Assembly (NCBI GenBank): GCA_002428935.1
Contig: DIYG01000026.1
Location: 1 to 64,000 of the forward strand
Reading direction: 5' to 3'
DNA: 64,000 nucleotides
Source: Halieaceae bacterium UBA6060
GTDB taxonomy: Bacteria; Pseudomonadota; Gammaproteobacteria; Pseudomonadales; Halieaceae
Position 1 is the first letter of the stretch. Each line of letters opens with the position of its first letter. Positions 53,552 to 62,820 of this stretch are shown piece after piece. A program made the position numbers and the translations under genes. A model generated the notes under the pieces. It did not search any database. It was not told where the DNA came from and saw only the letters and a program-made list of their open reading frames with translations.

Positions 53552-54039
53552 ACAGGCTCGCAGCGTCCGTAATACTGGGAGGGCCGCAACTCGCCCAAGC
53601 TGCCAATCATGGCGTGTCGGCTGTGCACGCTGCGATACAAATCGCTCTCATCGAATGCATCAAACACGATGATGGTGACGTTAAGCCCCTCGTTTCCCGT
53701 GGTTTGAAACAAGGTCAAATGACGCTGGGCGAAGCGAAGCTCTAGCTCTGCCGAGAACTCACCCCGGAGCATGCTCGCCGTATTCGCCTCGCGATCGATG
53801 GTAAAACGAAATTCCAGAGGTTCCGCCGCATCACGCAGACCCTTCTCCGGACCCGCTACCTGCGGATATCGACAGTCGAGCTGAACCGGCGCGGCCTCAA
53901 GGGGTAGCGTAAAGGCAAAGGCCAGCGACGAAAGCAAGGCCGCGAGACCCGGACAAGCTTGCCGGGATTTCCGTACCCCGAGGTTAGGTGGGCACAGGTT
54001 TAGCTTTGGTGGGGTGACGTAAGGACGCTGATCTGACAT
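53533..54039 (-). CDS. Exported protein of unknown function
   Basis: The 168-residue protein has a hydrophobic export-type segment (about residues 30-50, ending in LEAAPVQ) after an unusually long N-terminus, so the true start may be downstream. The mature part is strand-rich (LEFRFTIDREANTASM, FSAELELRFAQRHLTLFQTTG) and ends in CEPVYAEED. There are two cysteines in the mature part (near LDCRYP and GRCEPV) that could form a disulfide. No family is recognised. It is convergent and overlapping with the LysR gene. Confidence 0.65.
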   Translation of the reverse strand: MSDQRPYVTPPKLNLCPPNLGVRKSRQACPGLAALLSSLAFAFTLPLEAAPVQLDCRYPQVAGPEKGLRDAAEPLEFRFTIDREANTASMLRGEFSAELELRFAQRHLTLFQTTGNEGLNVTIIVFDAFDESDLYRSVHSRHAMIGSLGELRPSQYYGRCEPVYAEED

Positions 54040-54168
54040 GGGCTCCTCCTAAGCCACAGGCTACACCCGTGGGCCGCCGCAACGAATGAGACTTTCGAAG
54101 GAGGTGTACGGAACGGAAGGAGGAGACGCAAGGGGTCGATCTAGAACGACCGACCCCTCAAGACTGTC

Positions 54169-55248
54169 TCAGGCCGCGTCGTCGGTCTGCAAGGCGCCGC
54201 GGCGGAGTTGATCGCGCTCCATGGATTCGAACAGGGCCTGGAAGTTGCCTTCGCCAAAGCCCTCATCCTCCTTGCGCTGAATAAACTCGAAGAAAATCGG
54301 CCCGATAAGCGTTTCGGAGAAGATCTGCAGGAGCAGACGCGGCTCCCCATCGGTGGTGCCGTCAAGAAGAATACCGCGCGCCTGGAGTTCACCGGTGGGT
54401 TCTCCGTGGCCGGGCAGACGCTCCTCAAGCATTTCATAGTAGGTGGCCGGCGGAGGCGTCATGAAGGGTACCCCCAGTGCTTTCAATCGATCCCAACAGG
54501 CCAGGAGATCGTCACAGGCAAAAGCGATGTGTTGAATACCTTCGCCGTTGTAGGCCAGTAGGTACTCCTCGATCTGACCACCTGAACCGCCCTCCTCGTT
54601 CAAGGGAATACGAATCTTGCCATCGGGAGCCGTCATGGCCCGGGACTTGAGCCCGGTGTATTCGCCCTTGATATCGAAGAAGCGAATTTCCCGGAAGTTA
54701 AACAGCTTCTCGTAATAACCGGCCCAGTAGTCCATGCGACCGCGATACACGTTGTGGGTAAGGTGATCAATGGTATGGAAACCACAACCCTCGGGATGGC
54801 GCTCAACGCCGTCGAGGAACACAAAATCGATGTCGTAGATTGAAGAGCCTTCCTCATAGCGGTCTATGAGATACAGAATCGCGCCTCCGATACCACGGAT
54901 CGCCGGAAGCTTCAGCTCCATGGGCCCGCAGGGAATATCGATGGGTTGAGCACCGTTCTCCAGGGCGAGCTTGTAGGCCGCCGCCGCGTCGCGGACACGA
55001 AACGCCATACCGCAGGCGCTGGGTCCATGCTCTTGCGTGTAGAAACCTGCGGGCGATGCCTTCTCGTAGTTGACGATAAAGTTGATGTCGCCCTGGCGCC
55101 ATAGATCCACGTCCTTGGTCTTGTGATGGGCAACGTGGGTAAACCCCATCATTTTGAAAGTGGGCTCAATAACACCGCGCTCCACCGCCGCGAACTCTAC
55201 AAATTCAAAGCCGTCCAGGCCCATGGGGTTTTCAAAGAGGTCTGCCAT
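54169..55248 (-). CDS. hppD: 4-hydroxyphenylpyruvate dioxygenase
   Basis: The 359-residue Fe(II) enzyme of tyrosine catabolism converts 4-hydroxyphenylpyruvate to homogentisate. The iron facial triad is visible: His162 in TIDHLTHNV, His240 in GIQHIAFAC and Glu321 in [11 protein letters not shown]. The C-terminal [15 protein letters not shown] segment is a strong HppD signature. It is divergent from an Lrp-type regulator across 143 bases, which probably controls it. No other homogentisate genes (hmgA, fahA) are in the window. Confidence 0.96.
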   Translation of the reverse strand: MADLFENPMGLDGFEFVEFAAVERGVIEPTFKMMGFTHVAHHKTKDVDLWRQGDINFIVNYEKASPAGFYTQEHGPSACGMAFRVRDAAAAYKLALENGAQPIDIPCGPMELKLPAIRGIGGAILYLIDRYEEGSSIYDIDFVFLDGVERHPEGCGFHTIDHLTHNVYRGRMDYWAGYYEKLFNFREIRFFDIKGEYTGLKSRAMTAPDGKIRIPLNEEGGSGGQIEEYLLAYNGEGIQHIAFACDDLLACWDRLKALGVPFMTPPPATYYEMLEERLPGHGEPTGELQARGILLDGTTDGEPRLLLQIFSETLIGPIFFEFIQRKEDEGFGEGNFQALFESMERDQLRRGALQTDDAA

Positions 55249-55391
55249 CGTCGGTCTCCCGCTGAAGATTTGAAGTTATGGGGTTTAGGGTAGCGTCTAT
55301 ACTGAGGCAGATTCGTGCTTTCTATTGCGCAGTTTTATGCTTATAGGCAATTATATGGCTCATATTGTTGTCTTTTAGACGGATACCACCT
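55249..55391. promoter_or_regulatory. Divergent hppD / Lrp-type regulator control region
   Basis: This 143-base gap holds two divergent promoters. An A+T-rich stretch near 55320-55380 contains several near-palindromic TTAT/ATAA-type segments, as expected for Lrp/AsnC binding, but I could not define a consensus. The adjoining regulator is the natural candidate. Confidence 0.5.
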
Positions 55392-55856
55392 ATGAATCTC
55401 GACCGCACTGACCGAAGGATTCTCGCCGCCTTGCAATCCGAGGGGCGAATCAGCAACGTTGAACTCGCCGAGCGTGTGGATCTATCCGAGTCCCCCTGCT
55501 TGCGTCGGGTCCGGGCCCTGGAGGAAGAAGGCATCATCGCCGCCTACCGGGCGACGCTCGATCAACGCCGCATAGGGCTAACGGTAACCGCATTTGTCCA
55601 GGTACAACTCGAGAAGCACGATGATCGCAAGACCAGAGCGTTTCTGGACAGCGTCGCCAATGAAGAGCACATCGTGGCCTGCCACGCCATGAGCGGCGCC
55701 TACGATTATTTGCTCAAGGTCGTAGCCCGAAGCATGGACCATTTTTCAGAGATTGCCATGCGCGGCATCCTCCGTTTTCCCGGCGTCAAAGACATCGAGT
55801 CGAGCTTTAGTCTGCAGACGGTTAAGCAGGATGCGCCGCTGCCGGTGGAGAGCTAG
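55392..55856 (+). CDS. Lrp/AsnC-family transcriptional regulator
   Basis: The ~154-residue protein starts with NLDRTDRRILAALQSEGRISNVELAERV, an Lrp-type winged helix-turn-helix, followed by a RAM ligand-binding domain (AFVQVQLEKHDDRK, CHAMSGAYDYLLKVVA). The ATG at 55392 is preferred; an upstream in-frame start adds nine residues with no support. It is divergent from hppD, so it probably senses an aromatic amino acid or its keto acid and controls tyrosine catabolism. This is inference from position. Confidence 0.9.
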   Translation: MNLDRTDRRILAALQSEGRISNVELAERVDLSESPCLRRVRALEEEGIIAAYRATLDQRRIGLTVTAFVQVQLEKHDDRKTRAFLDSVANEEHIVACHAMSGAYDYLLKVVARSMDHFSEIAMRGILRFPGVKDIESSFSLQTVKQDAPLPVES

Positions 55857-55902
55857 ATTCAACCATTGGAGCTATACAGCGAAAGAGTGTGCTCCCGGTA
55901 AA

Positions 55903-55940
55903 CAAAAAAAACCCGCACCGGACTATCCGATGCGGGCTTT
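55903..55940. terminator. Bidirectional intrinsic terminator
   Basis: CCCGCA (55912-55917) pairs with TGCGGG (55931-55936), with an inner CGGA/TCCG pair around a CTA loop. A run of A lies on the left side (T-run for the minus strand) and CTTTGCGTTT on the right. It sits between the convergent Lrp-type gene and the Oar-like receptor gene, and can end both transcripts. Confidence 0.85.
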
Positions 55941-55956
55941 GCGTTTCGACCAACGC

Positions 55957-58900
55957 TTAGAAACGGACGGACAAACCTACCCGAAGTTCCCAGAGAGAAC
56001 GCTCTTCTTGCACGTCGTTGATGTTCCGGTCCGTGAAGCTCTCAAAGACATAACGCCCCTGATCATCAATCGATGAATCGACGACCTGCTGCGAGAAGAA
56101 TTGAGCTTGCGTCTGCACGCCCCAATCATCGTTGAGCATGTTAAGGAAGTTATAGACCTTGATGTAGCCAACACCTTTGATGTCGTTATAGATCGGAAAT
56201 TCCTGATCAAGACGTAGGTCTAAACGATAGCTCCAGTCGGCGAACTCTTCATTACGTTTGGTAAAGCCGGTGCTGAGACCTTCGCGACGACGCCATGCAT
56301 CGAAAGCGTCGTAATCAAAAGAGTCAGCGAAAACGACCGCCGGATCATCAGGCCCCGTGGGCACGTAAAGCAAGTGACGACCGAAGAAACCGTCGCCTTC
56401 CAGATCTTGAGAACCCATTACGTAGCTTTGCGGCTGACCTTCTTGCCAGAAGCTGTACAGCGAGAAACGAGTTTCATTGTCGCCAAAGAACTTCTGGCGA
56501 TAGTTCAAGCGGAAGGTGAAGCGATGGGGAATCACGTAGTTGCTGGTGGCAGCGGCCGGTTCGACGATGTCATTCAGAGCCACATTGCCGAAGTTTGAAG
56601 CTGCCACAGAGGAAGTCATGGGGCTCACATCTTCCGCATCCGTGTAGGCGTATCCAAACAGGAAGTCCACACCATTGTCGAAGAACTTGCGCACGCTAAC
56701 GCTGAAGACGTGTGCTTCTGGATTCTGATTGGAGTTCGTCAACATGTAGTTCTCTTCGCCAAGACCATCTACGAAGTCGTAGATAGGTTGACCCAGAACC
56801 GTCGTACCCACCTGCTGCTGAGAAACATCAACGTAATAGGCTACGTCTTCACCGCGGGTATAAAGATAGTCCGCATCGATTATGTAGCCGTTCCAGTCGT
56901 AGGTCGCTCCAAGGGAGAACTTCCATTCCGATGGTTGCTCGTAATCAGGATCAACCAGAGCAAGGAAGGAATCACTGGCGTCTTCATCGGATACGGCGAG
57001 CACGTCATCTACTAGAGACTGAGGAACATCATAGCCCGGGCGCTGCTCACGACTGAGATCTAAGGAATCCTCGGAACCTGGCAGAATCGTCGCGCTACTG
57101 TCGAAGTTCCGGAGCTGGAACTGGGCGTTAGAGATACCGTCGTTGGAGTAAGAATTACTCAGCCAAACGTTGGGGTTACCGCCGGAGTACAGACCAAAAC
57201 CTCCTCGAATGGTGAGGTCATCATTGTAATCCCAGGTGACGCCGACACGAGGCATGAACAGATCCGTTCCATCAATGGTCTCGTCATTTCGGAACCCGTA
57301 GGCATCAGAAAACGCCTGGTTGAACCGAGGAGCATCGTCAGTCTCCCACCACTCGTAGCGCAGTCCAACGGTTACGTTGATATCGTCGCCGATAGAGAAG
57401 TCATCCTGAATAAACACGGCATTAAGCGTGTTAGTGAAACTCGCTGCGGCATCATTTGGATCGTTGGTTCCGCCACCGCTGCCGTAGTAGATCCGGCTGG
57501 GACGACCTAGTTCAAACTTGTCCAATCCCGTGGTGCCACACTCTGCGTTATCAAAACGTCCCTGAGCGTCCAACGCCGCACAGAAATCTGGGTTGCCCGC
57601 GGAGTCATCGAAGTAGTCGTACTCGCCGCCATTGGAGTGCTGCACAAAGAGATTAAAAACATCCAGCTCTTCACGATGGTAGCCGAAGGTTATGTTGTGA
57701 TCGTTGAACAGATACTGGGCGTTAAGGCGGAAATACGTTGCATCGTAGTTCAGATCGTTGGCCTGACGAGAATCGTCGGCACCGAGATAAATTGTGTTTC
57801 GGTCGATATCGGAGATCTGATGATCGCCAAAGTCCAGTGGGCCCACGGTCACCTGGCTATCGTTCTGCTCTTGGGTACCGATGAACAAATCTGTGGAGAA
57901 GTTATTGGTCCACTGGCTCGACAGGAAGCCTGAGAACGTCGTGTTCTCGTCACCCTTCACGTAGTAGTGATTTTCGAACTCGAATTCGTTGTCGTCGCTA
58001 TCGGAAGCACGATCCTGGAAACCTTCGTAGTAGTTGTAAACAAAGGAGGCTTGGTGGGTTTCGTTTATATTCCAATCAACCCGGGCGAAATACTTCTCAC
58101 CTTCCTGTGAGCCGTCACCAGGTAGGCCGCCCGGATCATAGTTGTAGGTATTTTGAGCAATATCGCGCACACGGTTGAAATCACTTTCGCTCAACCACGG
58201 ACGCTCTTCGCCACTTCCGGAACCCGCAAAGCCCTGGGCAAGAAATCTCGGGACTTCCTGCTTCTCGTAGGCAAAGCTAACGAAAAGCGTGTCTTTAATC
58301 AGAGGGCCCTGACCAGAGAAGCCGTAAAACTTCTCTTCGTAGGGATCGATGTTGAAAGGAACTCCCTCAACTTCGTCGCCACGTAAGCTGTCGTCGGTGT
58401 ACTCGTAAAAGGCACTACCGTGCCACTCGTTCCCGCCGCGCTTGGTTACCGCGTTGATGTTACAGGCGGAGAATCCGCCATAGCGAACGTCAAAGGGAGC
58501 GATCTCAACCGCTACCTGCTCTACCGCATCAAAGGGGAAAGGCATCCCCGTCGCGGTGCCATAACCGTTGTCGTTCAAACCAAACTGATCGCTGTAGCGA
58601 ACGCCATCGAGAGTTGTGGTGTTGAAGCGAGGACTTTTTCCGGTGCAGTTAACAGCACCTTCGTCGCCTTGGACATTGATACGCGGATCCATGGCGAATA
58701 CGTCTTTGATATCTCGATCGAAGGCAACGGCGCTTTCGAGATCTTCAATTCCAAAGTTAGCTGAAGGACCCGGCGCTACGTCAAACGTCTGCGCCTGGCC
58801 CAGCACGATAACCTCCTCGATAGCACTGGCTCCACCCACAACTAATGGCAGCTCGTAAGCACCACCCAGGGATATCGATTGCACAGTGGTTTGCTTCACC

Positions 58901-59187
58901 CCATTTACGCTTACAGCGTAGGGGCCACCAACGGCAAGGTTACGGATAGAGTAGGTGCCACTCTCGTTGGCTCTCGTGGTACGGCGGGTACCAGAGCGCT
59001 CGTCGACCACCAAGATTTCAGCTCCAGCAGCGGGGTTTCCCTGCGCATCAACCACTCGACCGGTGATCTCCGCTGACTGTTGCTGGGCGTAAGCGGCGAC
59101 CGGCAGCATAGCTACGCCGGCTGTGCTCGCAGCAATCGCACTGACAAGAGCTTTTCGTACAAATACCTGACTAAGTGACTTCTTCAA
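55957..59187 (-). CDS. TonB-dependent receptor, Oar-like with carboxypeptidase-like N-domain
   Basis: The 1076-residue protein has a signal peptide (about 1-35), an N-terminal carboxypeptidase-regulatory-like beta-sandwich (AEITGRVVDAQGNPAAGAEILVVD, about 39-110), a plug domain (about 115-240) and a long beta-barrel ending in VGLSVRF with a C-terminal Phe. Oar-type receptors import large or peptide-like substrates through the outer membrane with TonB energy. No TonB box is readily identified. The NINAVTKRGGNEWHG segment is a good Oar-subgroup marker. It is large but normal for the family. The substrate is not readable from sequence. Confidence 0.9.
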   Translation of the reverse strand: MKKSLSQVFVRKALVSAIAASTAGVAMLPVAAYAQQQSAEITGRVVDAQGNPAAGAEILVVDERSGTRRTTRANESGTYSIRNLAVGGPYAVSVNGVKQTTVQSISLGGAYELPLVVGGASAIEEVIVLGQAQTFDVAPGPSANFGIEDLESAVAFDRDIKDVFAMDPRINVQGDEGAVNCTGKSPRFNTTTLDGVRYSDQFGLNDNGYGTATGMPFPFDAVEQVAVEIAPFDVRYGGFSACNINAVTKRGGNEWHGSAFYEYTDDSLRGDEVEGVPFNIDPYEEKFYGFSGQGPLIKDTLFVSFAYEKQEVPRFLAQGFAGSGSGEERPWLSESDFNRVRDIAQNTYNYDPGGLPGDGSQEGEKYFARVDWNINETHQASFVYNYYEGFQDRASDSDDNEFEFENHYYVKGDENTTFSGFLSSQWTNNFSTDLFIGTQEQNDSQVTVGPLDFGDHQISDIDRNTIYLGADDSRQANDLNYDATYFRLNAQYLFNDHNITFGYHREELDVFNLFVQHSNGGEYDYFDDSAGNPDFCAALDAQGRFDNAECGTTGLDKFELGRPSRIYYGSGGGTNDPNDAAASFTNTLNAVFIQDDFSIGDDINVTVGLRYEWWETDDAPRFNQAFSDAYGFRNDETIDGTDLFMPRVGVTWDYNDDLTIRGGFGLYSGGNPNVWLSNSYSNDGISNAQFQLRNFDSSATILPGSEDSLDLSREQRPGYDVPQSLVDDVLAVSDEDASDSFLALVDPDYEQPSEWKFSLGATYDWNGYIIDADYLYTRGEDVAYYVDVSQQQVGTTVLGQPIYDFVDGLGEENYMLTNSNQNPEAHVFSVSVRKFFDNGVDFLFGYAYTDAEDVSPMTSSVAASNFGNVALNDIVEPAAATSNYVIPHRFTFRLNYRQKFFGDNETRFSLYSFWQEGQPQSYVMGSQDLEGDGFFGRHLLYVPTGPDDPAVVFADSFDYDAFDAWRRREGLSTGFTKRNEEFADWSYRLDLRLDQEFPIYNDIKGVGYIKVYNFLNMLNDDWGVQTQAQFFSQQVVDSSIDDQGRYVFESFTDRNINDVQEERSLWELRVGLSVRF

Positions 59188-59289
59188 GGCAATACCCCTC
59201 CCCGGGCAGGACGCTGAAGTTGGACATCAAGAAACGCGGGCAGCGTATGCCTGCTATGTTGCAGTTTTGTTACAGCCCGACCCCAGCCG

Positions 59290-59306
59290 TGATATTGGTA
59301 ATATCA
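59290..59306. promoter_or_regulatory. Perfect palindrome upstream of the Oar-like receptor gene
   Basis: TGATATT (59290-59296), GGT, AATATCA (59300-59306) is a perfect 7-bp inverted repeat with a 3-base centre, about 105 bases upstream of the receptor's start at 59187. Its symmetry and location fit an operator for a dimeric repressor or activator. No matching regulator gene adjoins it. Confidence 0.45.
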
Positions 59307-59420
59307 CCAGAAAGATGAAACTTCATGGAAAAACGGTGGACAAAGTCTAGTTTGGCCAAGGGCACGTCCGCCTCTAAATTTTAGGCGGCTCACCGCGACG
59401 GAGGCGAGCGGCGGATCTTG

Positions 59421-59705
59421 CTAGGTGGCCAAAGCCCTGGCCCAGATGGGCAGTACGGGGACCCTACGCTGCCCCTTGTCGTCTACCGCTCGCCAGCTCA
59501 CTCGGTACTCGATGTTGCGACCGTGATGCCAGGCACGCCCTACCAGTTCGCTGGCTGGCAGGCGCATAACGCTGATTTCCCACGGACGTTGCTGACTGAT
59601 CCAGGTGACATACCAATCGGCCTGATTCATTAGGCCGCGGCGAAACTCCACTGCACTCGCAATTATGTCGTTATCCTGCGAATGCACCATCGGGACTTCC
59701 CGCAT
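59421..59705 (-). CDS. Small hypothetical protein
   Basis: This 94-residue reading frame contains many Trp and Arg residues (DWYVTWISQQRPWEIS, GRAWHHGRNIEYRVSWR) and no recognised motif. A start at 59705 or at an ATG five codons later (59690) is possible; GGAAG lies just before the latter. A plus-strand reading frame overlaps it. It fills most of the space between the Oar-like receptor and the serine hydrolase gene and may be genuine, but evidence is limited to the open frame. Confidence 0.4.
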   Translation of the reverse strand: MREVPMVHSQDNDIIASAVEFRRGLMNQADWYVTWISQQRPWEISVMRLPASELVGRAWHHGRNIEYRVSWRAVDDKGQRRVPVLPIWARALAT

Positions 59706-59815
59706 GGCACTGGTCCTATTACCGCAATAAGGGGATCTGATTTTTGCGAAGTTCGTCGTCGAGAAAGATGATGTGCGTCAAGAAAACCATCGACAGGGGC
59801 CGCTTTCCTTGAGCG

Positions 59816-61303
59816 GTGTATAGTCCCCCTTTTAAACCTGTGGGAATACAACCTTTGCGTATCCTCTGCCATCACAGCCTGCGCCTGGCTTGCATCGGTC
59901 TCCTGGCTATCGCACTACCGGGCGTCGCGAGCGACGACTACGACTACTTCAGCGCCAACCGACAACTCATCCGCAATGGCGTGCAAGCGGTGCTCACCTG
60001 CAACGGCCTCTATACATCCCGGCGCAGTCTTGAGCAGGTATTCGACCAGGAACTGGCCTATCTTGGCGATGATGTGCTGGGCTCCGCCGAGGGTGGCCCG
60101 TATACCCTTCATCCCCGGGAACAAGCGGTTACCGTCGGCGGTGGAGAGCATGGCCCAAGCATAAGCGCGGCCTTTCGCAGGGGCATTGGCTGTGTGGTAT
60201 TAGCTCCCGACAGCCCTCTGGAGGCGATAGAGTCCTTGCCTAGCCTAAACCTCGCCTCGCCACCGGGAGACGCTCGCCAGATACCCTGGCCCCTGGGCGA
60301 TGCCGGAACCCGACAGCCTGCCGACCCGGCCGTCGATATGGCGGCTTTGCGAGCGGCTTCCGACTGGGCCTTCGATCGGGATACACCAGAGCAGGACACC
60401 ATCAGCCTGTTGGTGGTCCACAACGGCCAGATCATTCACGAGCGCTACGCCGATGGCTTTGACTTCACCACGCGTACGCGCACCTGGTCCACGGCGAAAA
60501 GCATCGCCGCCACCCTCATCGGTCTGCAAGTTGATGCGGGCAACTTGTCCCTCGACGCCCCCCTGGCCATAGACTGGCTCCCCGCGATGCCTGTAGGTGC
60601 TGACGACCCTCGTCATGCCATCACCCTGCGCCACGTCATGAATATGTCCAGCGGCCTGTATCCCGTAGACAGCTTTGGCATGGAGTACGCCACGGGATCG
60701 GGCCTGGCCTATTGGGCCGGCGCCAGCTCTGTGGCAGGGATGCGTAACCGCGGTTTAGTGAGAACACCGGGCACCCATTGGGACTACGAAAACTACGACA
60801 CACTGTTAGCGGTATACGCCTTAAAACAGACCCTGGGCAGTGATCAGGCGTACCTCGAGTACCCCCGAAAGCGCCTGCTGGATCGCCTTGGCATGCGCTC
60901 TACCCTGCTGTCCACGGATCGCTTTGGCGACTTTATTCTTAGCAGTCAGGTGTACACGAACGCTCGCGATCTGGCGCGATTTGGCTTGCTATACCTAAAC
61001 AACGGTCAGTGGGAAGGCGAACAACTGGTCTCAACCGAATGGATCGACTTCGTAAGAACCCCTGCGCCAGCCTCAAGCGTTCGCGGTCATGATTACGGTG
61101 GCCAGTTTTGGCTGGTTCCCGATGACCGTAAAGACGATGTACCAGCCGATGCCTACAGTACCGCCGGCAATCGCGGTCAATACGTCATCATCGTGCCCTC
61201 TCACGATCTGGTCGTCGTTCGGCGCGGCCTTGATTACGGGGCCCAAGGATTTGATCGATGGGATCTGCTCGCAGAAATCCTCAAAGCGGTTCCCACTAGC
61301 TGA
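59816..61303 (+). CDS. Serine hydrolase of the beta-lactamase/penicillin-binding class C family
   Basis: The protein (495 residues if the GTG at 59816 is used; a TTG at 59855 would give a cleaner signal peptide) has an exported N-terminus. It has the class C-type catalytic set: SxxK as STAK (225-228), a tyrosine motif as YEN in WDYENYDT, and an HxG-like stretch near GNRGQYV. Its N-terminal ~170 residues precede the catalytic domain and are unfamiliar. Such proteins are esterases or D-amidases rather than true beta-lactamases. The sequence from residue 195 on gives the best family match. It stands alone on its strand. Confidence 0.82.
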   Translation: MYSPPFKPVGIQPLRILCHHSLRLACIGLLAIALPGVASDDYDYFSANRQLIRNGVQAVLTCNGLYTSRRSLEQVFDQELAYLGDDVLGSAEGGPYTLHPREQAVTVGGGEHGPSISAAFRRGIGCVVLAPDSPLEAIESLPSLNLASPPGDARQIPWPLGDAGTRQPADPAVDMAALRAASDWAFDRDTPEQDTISLLVVHNGQIIHERYADGFDFTTRTRTWSTAKSIAATLIGLQVDAGNLSLDAPLAIDWLPAMPVGADDPRHAITLRHVMNMSSGLYPVDSFGMEYATGSGLAYWAGASSVAGMRNRGLVRTPGTHWDYENYDTLLAVYALKQTLGSDQAYLEYPRKRLLDRLGMRSTLLSTDRFGDFILSSQVYTNARDLARFGLLYLNNGQWEGEQLVSTEWIDFVRTPAPASSVRGHDYGGQFWLVPDDRKDDVPADAYSTAGNRGQYVIIVPSHDLVVVRRGLDYGAQGFDRWDLLAEILKAVPTS

Positions 61304-61515
61304 GCCGACACGGGCTACTGACTCCCTACCGCTTTCGGGATCCTAACCAGGATCCCAAACCTTCTTCCTCTTCACTATTGTTTTAAGTGCCCGCAGCCGA
61401 GCGGAGCACTAGTACACCGGAGCATCTCGCCTCCGGTGCGCCAATCTCAGTGCTGCTTAAGCAAGTAAAGGCCTGGAAACCCCAGAGTCTTGTCCATGTT
61501 TTGTCTACATTATGA

Positions 61516-61571
61516 ATTGGGATTTTATTCCCAATATTTGCAAAACACTCCAATTGGGATTATTTTCCCAT
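61516..61571. promoter_or_regulatory. Pair of related palindromes upstream of the P-loop gene
   Basis: Two related inverted repeats lie 37 bases apart: ATTGGGA (61516-61522) with TCCCAAT (61529-61535), and ATTGGGA (61553-61559) with an imperfect partner TCCCAT (61566-61571). Each has a 6-base spacer. They lie 41-96 bases before the ATG at 61612. Their repetition and placement argue for a tandem operator bound by a dimeric regulator. The remaining bases 61304-61515 contain no recognisable gene. Confidence 0.55.
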
Positions 61572-61611
61572 TCAACGTTCATCACGTATGACCTGATCTG
61601 GAGAAATAACC

Positions 61612-62820
61612 ATGGGAAGTGTGCGAGACATCGAGCAATGGCGTAGTCAGATTCTTGAAGATAGCGAGGCAATTCTTGCGACCTTGGCGCAGGACGGCGA
61701 TCAGAAAGGCAGCCAACCGACAAATCTTGATTCGGCAACCGTGACCGACGCTAAGGTCGGAGAAATACTGCGGTCCAGCCCCTGGGCATTTAGCACCCGG
61801 CGCGTCGACCGCTCCGTCGCCCAGACGATCCTCCCCAGTGCGACGCCGCAAGCCGGCGATCTGGTGCTGGCTCGCGTTGATGCCCTGGGCCATCACGCGA
61901 ATCTCCAGCTCACGGATGGACGTCGGCGGCGGCTTTTTCCTGGTGACACCATCGTCGTCGCTTACGGAAATCGCTACGCCTGCGAACAGTTTGAGGCACG
62001 AGTTCCCGACCACCTGGGACCTTGCCACCTGGTAGCAGGAGGCGGCATCGCATCGCACGCCATAAGCTGGCATACGCGCATCTCTCGAGGACCAACACGG
62101 ATTACCCCTCTCGGGATCCTGGGAACAAAAGAAGGCCGCGCGCTCAACCTGCGGGACTTTGCCATCAAGGCGCCATCAAAGGATCAAAACCGTAGCTCTG
62201 CCAGTCCCTCGGTGATCGCGATTCTCGGTACCGCCATGGATGCCGGTAAGACCCAGACGGCGGCGTTTCTCCTACGCGGTCTGCGATCTGCTGGATACCG
62301 TGTGGGCTACGTGAAGATCACGGGCACAGGCGCCGGAGGCGATACCTGGCTGCTGCAGGATGCCGGCGCGGATCGGGTTCTAGACTTCACCGACGCCGGA
62401 ATGGCGTCCACCTATCTCGCGGACATGCCACAGATCGAGGCCGCCATGGACACGCTCCTGGGAGATATGGCCATACAGGGTATGGATATCGTAGTCATGG
62501 AGGTGGCCGACGGCGTATATCAAAGGGAAACCGCCCAACTCATCGCGGGCAAGACCTTCGCCCGCGCCGTTGACGGTATGGTCCTCGCCGCGCGGGATGC
62601 CATGGGAGCCAGCGCCGGTGTGTCCGTCGCCGGCGCATCAGGCGTCCCCATCCTCGCCCTGAGTGGACTCCTCTGCGCCTCACCCCTCCAGCGCCGAGAA
62701 GCCGAAGCCGCAACGGGTATTGCATCGGCGGATCGCGAAGAACTGGCGACGGCATCCATCGCCCAGGGATTGTTCGATCAAATCAAAATCGGCCAGCTGA
62801 ATCAGGAGGTCTGCGCATGA
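61612..62820 (+). CDS. P-loop NTPase protein with DUF1611-like C-terminal domain
   Basis: The 402-residue protein has a C-terminal NTP-binding domain with Walker A GTAMDAGKT (206-214), YVKITGTGAGGD near 234-245 and an acidic Walker-B-like VVMEVADG near 292-299, like the DUF1611/dethiobiotin-synthetase-type P-loop folds. The N-terminal ~190 residues are strand-rich (GDLVLARVDALGHHANLQL, GDTIVVAYGNRYACEQF, CHLVAGGGIASHA) and are not the usual DUF1611 Rossmann domain, which is notable. It may be an ATP-dependent transferase or ligase, substrate unknown. Its stop overlaps the next gene's ATG (ATGA at 62817-62820). A pair of palindromes lies upstream. Confidence 0.75.
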   Translation: MGSVRDIEQWRSQILEDSEAILATLAQDGDQKGSQPTNLDSATVTDAKVGEILRSSPWAFSTRRVDRSVAQTILPSATPQAGDLVLARVDALGHHANLQLTDGRRRRLFPGDTIVVAYGNRYACEQFEARVPDHLGPCHLVAGGGIASHAISWHTRISRGPTRITPLGILGTKEGRALNLRDFAIKAPSKDQNRSSASPSVIAILGTAMDAGKTQTAAFLLRGLRSAGYRVGYVKITGTGAGGDTWLLQDAGADRVLDFTDAGMASTYLADMPQIEAAMDTLLGDMAIQGMDIVVMEVADGVYQRETAQLIAGKTFARAVDGMVLAARDAMGASAGVSVAGASGVPILALSGLLCASPLQRREAEAATGIASADREELATASIAQGLFDQIKIGQLNQEVCA

